Shown piece by piece: positions 60,001 through 64,000 of a DNA stretch of 64,000 nucleotides (within the stretch, counting starts at the first letter, position 1; the number at the start of each line of letters is the position of its first letter). Location of the stretch: contig CAJSYZ010000002.1 in assembly GCA_910574455.1 (NCBI GenBank), positions 4,365,671 to 4,429,670 on the forward strand, in the 5' to 3' direction. The notes under the pieces were generated by a model that saw only the letters and a program-made list of their open reading frames with translations, had not been told where the DNA came from and made no database searches. The translations under genes and the position numbers were made by a program. This stretch comes from Trichaptum fuscoviolaceum. Lineage: Eukaryota; Basidiomycota; Agaricomycetes; Hymenochaetales; Trichaptaceae.

Positions 60001-61624
60001 CACAAGTTCCTTTTTAATACGGATCTGTAGCACTGAGACCGAGCCAAGAAAACGAGTCAATCGGTTTGACCTTCCCATTTCGAGTCTATCGAGCGTGATC
60101 TTCATGGCGCCCGTCTTGTCATTGAATTCCGACAAACGGGCAATCTGTTGCACGCGTCCCCCGTACCAATTTTCGACACCATGCCAAGCGCCCATGAGTC
60201 CTAGGCCTCGACCGCATCCCTCCAATCGAGCCACATGTTCCCTATCGAGCTCAGCGCTGATGTAGAATAAGTTAGGTATACTTGGCTGGTGATTATACGA
60301 GATATACGTACAAAGAAGTAGCATTTGACGCGATGACAGACGGGGTCAATGAATCCCCTTGCCTTCCGGCGTTAATTATGTTGAAAACTGTAGGTGCCTT
60401 ATCATAGTTGCTTCCTTTCAGTGCTTTAATCTTTCCTTCCACAATATAGTCCCAATCCCACCAACCATGAGTGATACCGCGCACGATTTCAAACTGAACG
60501 CCTCGAGCTATCTCATGCTTGTCGAAGAGAGCTTGTACGCGGGAATCGTGTGCAATCACGAATTGTTGCATCCCTATTCCCGTTTCATCGCAGTGGTCGA
60601 CTGATGATTCGACGGATGGTTCAGCCGTGATAGATGGTTTGTCAACTGTCGGAGCACAGTGGGCTCCCCTTCCTTTATTTTGGACGTTCAAACTCCGTGA
60701 AGAGGTTGGCATCTTTGCAGACATTTTACTCGATCCGGGGACGACCTCTTCCTCATCAGAGATAGTCAGGTCGATGACATTAGGGAATTGGCCTGCCTTA
60801 TCATCCGCACGCTGTTTCGGCTTCGAAAGAGGCTTCACTACAGGAGCAGCGATCTTTTCATAACGAACGACGGAGCGAAGTTCAGTGGGGCTTTCAACAA
60901 TCCTTTTCTGGTCCTTCAGAAATTTGGGTCCAGAACCGATTGCAGTGGCTACCTGAGGCTTGATAGAACTCGTCAACTCACAATTGACCCGACCAAGACC
61001 TTTTACGTTTCTATCGATATCCTCCCGTCGACGCGCGTCAACTGAGCAAGTCGTGCGCAAGTTGTTCGCTGATTTACCACCCGTAGAATGTATTGATGCA
61101 TCGGAGTAGACTGACGTTGCTTCAGTAGACGAGGTCGTTGTGGAAGATTTGCGAGAAGACTCGGAGTCACTTCTTCCAGAAATGCTCATGGCCGAAGTAT
61201 CCGATAAAGGTTGTGTCACTATAAATGTCGGAGTTGAGCTCCGTAGCTAACACATAAGATGAGTGATCGTACATTTCTCGACTGAATTTAGATACTGTTG
61301 GTTCAGCGAACTTCGATAGCGTATTAGATAGCTTACCTTCTTGTTCGTCTTGCTCGAGGTCCGCAAGTATAAATTCCCATTTATCATCTCCCTCCCAATA
61401 GGAATACTAACATCGGATATTAAGCTCTACAGTGCGCGAGATTAACTTGTAACCAAACTGACCTGGGAACTGAGGGACAATTCTGACGACCTAGGAGCCA
61501 GCCTGCGCTCAGGTTTTCCTACGTCAACTCGAGCGTCTGATGACTCCGAGCTATCCCGACTATGTATCCTGGGCCTCTTTTTATCTGAATAGAGCGTGAG
61601 TCCCAATCGTCGATAAGTAGTCAT
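57034..61624 (-). CDS. RNA-dependent RNA polymerase, RNAi pathway (QDE-1/Rdp1 family)
   Basis: Cellular RdRP that makes double-stranded RNA for Dicer in quelling or heterochromatic silencing. N-terminus (MTTYRRLGLTLYSDKKRPR or an upstream start at 61722) is Ser-rich and disordered. Then LDREHVARLEGCGRGLGLMG and MGRSNRLTRFLGSVSVLQIR, typical of the family, followed by MMTDGCGFMNIAALVSIAMI, VVVQGRLAGCKGIWLLHPDP and QTIVNMSFNGVEDSVFDDLL. The catalytic segment assembles as FPTKGKRSLASYLGGGDYDGDTV, with DYDGD metal ligands intact. That region is spliced through tiny exons at 58313-58330 (18 nt) and 58240-58251 (12 nt), and an upstream GC-AG intron (58464-58513). It ends KLLQVSVRD at 57034. About 1,350 aa. 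No Dicer or Argonaute nearby. Confidence 0.94.
58240..58251 (-). other. 12-nt micro-exon of RdRP encoding part of DYDGD
   Basis: Exon sequence ATTATGATGGAG (minus strand) between a TTAG acceptor and a GTTAGT donor. Phase bookkeeping (2 + 9 + 1 nt) yields D-Y-D-G-D across its two junctions; the flanking introns are 61 and 65 nt. Confidence 0.85.
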
Positions 61625-62348
61625 AATATGGACTCGCCACGAAGCTCCTTGGTGTCAACCGACTTGTCCGACATAACGCGACCATCCTTCTTGCGCGGAG
61701 TAGCGGTAGTCAGATCTACCATTGTTATGCTGGCTGGTTCATCTGTGGGCACATCTATTACATTCGGCGGATGTCGGTGAGGGCGAGCTGCGACTTCTGT
61801 TGTTTGGATACACCAATGAGAACAATGGTACAGCTAGGAGTACTTCATTGCCTTACCGCGCGTGGACTGAACATGAAATATGGCAGATGAAGAGCGATTG
61901 CCCCCAGCACCAAGACCATCGGAAAAGATATCGTTCGCATGCGCTGGTGACATGGTTGTTCAAGAGATTTGAGATCGAATGAGAAAAGCAAGGATTCACA
62001 AAAATCGCTTGAGGCAAGAAGAGTTGAATCAAGAGTTTATAAAGGACGGGAAACCAAAAACAGACTCGAAGTCGCGCACAGGCAGCGCAGATCAAGGTGA
62101 GCTGCGTCTATGCCATTGCTATTCATAACCAACCGAGGGAGCCGGGTGGGAGATGAAGTCGAAGAAGGGGGGGTGGCTGTGACGCGTTATGTACGCTTAT
62201 TTGTGTTACTACTAGGCACCCTCCAGCCTCGGCTGCCTCGCCCTGATTGATACCAGATGTCACCTTGACGGAAGCAAAGTGGTCGTAGAGTATTAGGCTC
62301 CGCTGTGCTTTGCTCGACATTTTACTGCACTTGATCTTCTGGCTATCG
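61625..62348. promoter_or_regulatory. Divergent region between RdRP and the ATS1-like gene
   Basis: 724 bp. The part next to RdRP contains ATG at 61722 opening MVDLTTATPRKKDGRVMSDK, which runs to a TGA at 61623 unless spliced. A GTGGCG donor with a TTCAG acceptor would join it to KKRPRIHSRD of RdRP. It may therefore be the true first RdRP exon or an upstream ORF. A minus-strand frame from 62320 (MSSKAQRSLILYDHF) is not convincing. Confidence 0.45.
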
Positions 62349-63623
62349 ATGGCCTTGACTGAGCTTTTTTCCGCTGGCTCTAATGCGCAGGGCCAACTGG
62401 CTCACGGAAACCAGGAAGACAGTCATTGCTTCCGTCGGTGCATGTTCTCCGAAGAGGATGATAAGCTATCAAAAGTTATCAATGTGATGTCCGTGGCAGC
62501 TGGTGCAAACCATACTCTCGTTCTGTCGCAACTGTCTGATGGAACGACGTATCTTTGGGGGTGCGGGGACGGGCGTCGAGGACAGCTGGGACATCGATAT
62601 CAGATTGAATCTGGTACATCTTCTACGTTCCGTCGCATTGATTTTTCGGAATACGTAGGTTACCAAATAACCTTTATCGCCGCATCTTGGGAGACATCAT
62701 TTGTTGCCCTTTCACATACAGACTACGGTGACATCTTGCTTTCAATGGGCAGCGACGACTTCGGAGACCTTGGCATTGGCAGCTCATCAGAGCGGAAAGA
62801 AAGTGGATGTCATCACCGGATTAACTTCGCCCATCTGTTTTCCAACATGGATCAAAGTTTGATTCGTATACTGGAGCTACAAGCTGGCCCGCATAACGCC
62901 GTCGCATTGTTGTCTTGTGAAGAAAATGGGTCTGGAGGCGCCAAAACAATCGTGACTGTGGGCTGGGGCGCTTCCCGACATGGACAATTGGGGACTGCAA
63001 AGCTCCTATCCGAGAAGCCGCAGTCGATCACTCCTAAGCCTGCGGTCATCCCTATTCGGGATGTTCACAAATGTGCAGTAGGGAACCAACACATCGTCTT
63101 CCTAACCTCTACTGGATCCGTCGTTGCTTTGGGGTCTAATAGAAAAGGGCAAATCAGCCATCTAAACTCAGCAGAGAACATTCGAGCGATCGAAAGCACG
63201 TGGAATGGTACATATCTTGTACGACAAAATCCAAATTCTGCATACGATTGGTGCATCTTGGCTACTGGTAGCAACTCGCGTGGTCAACTCACTCGGAGCT
63301 TCGATCTACAATCACAAGCGTCTGATTTGCAAATAATTGACTTCCCGGATGGCGCTTTGTTTCAAGCTCTGGCCTGCGGTAGCGAGCATATTTTGGTTTC
63401 ACTGCGAAAGGCTGACCACAAAGAACCTAGTATTACTATGTCAGAGGTATGGGGCTGGGGCTGGAACGAGCATGGTAATCTTGGCCTCGGGCACACAGAT
63501 GACCTTCAGCAACCTACGCCTGTTTGGACACAACGGTATTCACAGAATACAAAGGGAAGAGTGACCGGCGTATGGGCCGGTTGTGGGACAAGTTGGATTG
63601 CTGTGGAGACGGATGGTCAATAG
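62349..63623 (+). CDS. RCC1-repeat protein, ATS1-like
   Basis: Intronless 424-aa beta-propeller of RCC1 repeats. Start MALTELFSAGSNAQGQLAHG at 62349. Repeats: VMSVAAGANHTLVLSQLSDG with LWGCGDGRRGQLGH, LLSMGSDDFGDLGIGS, VTVGWGASRHGQLG, VVALGSNRKGQISH, ATGSNSRGQLTRS, and VWGWGWNEHGNLGLGHTDDL with WAGCGTSWIAVETDGQ at the end. About six to seven repeats, as in yeast Ats1, a suppressor of alpha-tubulin defects that also takes part in diphthamide synthesis. The lack of introns is unusual next to intron-rich neighbours. Other RCC1-type families remain possible, but a short stand-alone propeller fits ATS1 best. Confidence 0.85.
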   Translation: MALTELFSAGSNAQGQLAHGNQEDSHCFRRCMFSEEDDKLSKVINVMSVAAGANHTLVLSQLSDGTTYLWGCGDGRRGQLGHRYQIESGTSSTFRRIDFSEYVGYQITFIAASWETSFVALSHTDYGDILLSMGSDDFGDLGIGSSSERKESGCHHRINFAHLFSNMDQSLIRILELQAGPHNAVALLSCEENGSGGAKTIVTVGWGASRHGQLGTAKLLSEKPQSITPKPAVIPIRDVHKCAVGNQHIVFLTSTGSVVALGSNRKGQISHLNSAENIRAIESTWNGTYLVRQNPNSAYDWCILATGSNSRGQLTRSFDLQSQASDLQIIDFPDGALFQALACGSEHILVSLRKADHKEPSITMSEVWGWGWNEHGNLGLGHTDDLQQPTPVWTQRYSQNTKGRVTGVWAGCGTSWIAVETDGQ

Positions 63624-64000
63624 TTCTGTCCAGAACGCAAAGTACCTCACTGGCGAGTACGAGTATCATCAAGAAGATTAGAGCCCTCATTTAGAGTTGC
63701 ATATACGCACTGCGGAACATACGGTCGCAGTATTTCGCGGTCGCCTGATATACTTATCGGCATAGCCCTCATTGCCTTCTGCGGATTTAAGAAGCCTAGC
63801 ACATGTTATGTCTTGCGATTCGTTGAACGACAGCTAGGGCATAGAGCTACGCCGAGGTGAATGAAAGTCCCGTCCCCTCCATTTGTATTTAAGGATCATA
63901 GACCACCTTGTTGCGCTCATGCATGGGGAACCTTGAATCTTATATAGTACATTAAATTGGAGCGGATTGTTTGATATGCAATGTCAGTGAACTCGAGGGT
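63624..64000. other. Terminal non-coding stretch
   Basis: 377 bp after the ATS1-like stop, to the window edge. No gene recognised. Confidence 0.4.

Noticed and set aside
61722..61982. 86-codon plus-strand ORF between RdRP and ATS1-like
   Set aside because: Overlaps the probable RdRP first exon/upstream ORF on the other strand; no family resemblance.
62123..62320. Minus-strand ORF starting MSSKAQRSLILYDHF
   Set aside because: True ATG, but no splice-linked continuation or recognisable family; sits in the ATS1-like promoter.

Overview
The window looks like nuclear DNA of a filamentous basidiomycete, most likely a mushroom-forming, plant-debris-decaying Agaricomycete. The evidence is dense short spliceosomal introns (about 50-70 nt, GT-AG with a few GC-AG), a secreted GH74 xyloglucanase ending in a fungal CBM1 cellulose-binding module, a cellular RNA-dependent RNA polymerase of the RNAi pathway, and ordinary eukaryotic housekeeping genes. 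No prokaryotic operon, CRISPR array, tRNA, rRNA or intact transposon was recognised. Gene identities rest on motif recognition by eye. Exon boundaries were derived by hand from splice signals and reading-frame continuity, so they are strong where the exon sum closes in frame and tentative elsewhere.

Layout. 0-6 kb: zinc alcohol dehydrogenase (-), mitochondrial ribosomal protein bL17m (-), mitochondrial acyl carrier protein (+) and an SMP-30/gluconolactonase protein (+). 6-8 kb: no recognisable gene. 8-21.4 kb: an orphan gene (-), mitochondrial aspartate aminotransferase (-) head-to-head with cytosolic aspartyl-tRNA synthetase (+), a weak orphan gene (+), GH74-CBM1 xyloglucanase (+), histidyl-tRNA synthetase with two in-frame starts (+), and a YAR1-like ankyrin protein (-). 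21.4-32.1 kb: a gene-poor island with short perfect palindromes, a nested hairpin and simple repeats. 32.2-32.9 kb: an intronless Ser/Pro-rich protein carrying a SILK motif. 35.1-46.1 kb: a run of membrane-traffic or lipid genes: DUF726/TMCO4/Mil1-type hydrolase (-), SRP14 (-), Golgi Qb-SNARE GOS1 (+), and an SMP/C2 (Mug190-type) lipid-transfer protein (-). 46.4-52.8 kb: an HDAC-family deacetylase (-) head-to-head with dynactin p150Glued (+). 53.2-56.7 kb: a C2H2 zinc-finger protein (+) and adenosine kinase (-). 57-63.6 kb: RNA-dependent RNA polymerase (-) head-to-head with an intronless ATS1-like RCC1-repeat protein (+).

How the genes relate. Head-to-head pairs with short shared promoters are common, and several pairs are functionally matched: bL17m/ACP (mitochondrion), aspartate aminotransferase/AspRS (aspartate), SRP14/GOS1 (secretory pathway). 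The most unusual structural observation is micro-exons that interrupt functional motifs: 18-nt and 12-nt exons that split the RdRP catalytic DYDGD motif, and 14-nt and 13-nt exons that encode the ankyrin VGNTALHYA core in the YAR1-like gene. Two AAG|GCAAGT (GC-AG) introns are also needed to keep conserved proteins in frame. I did not find a convincing new multi-gene biological system.
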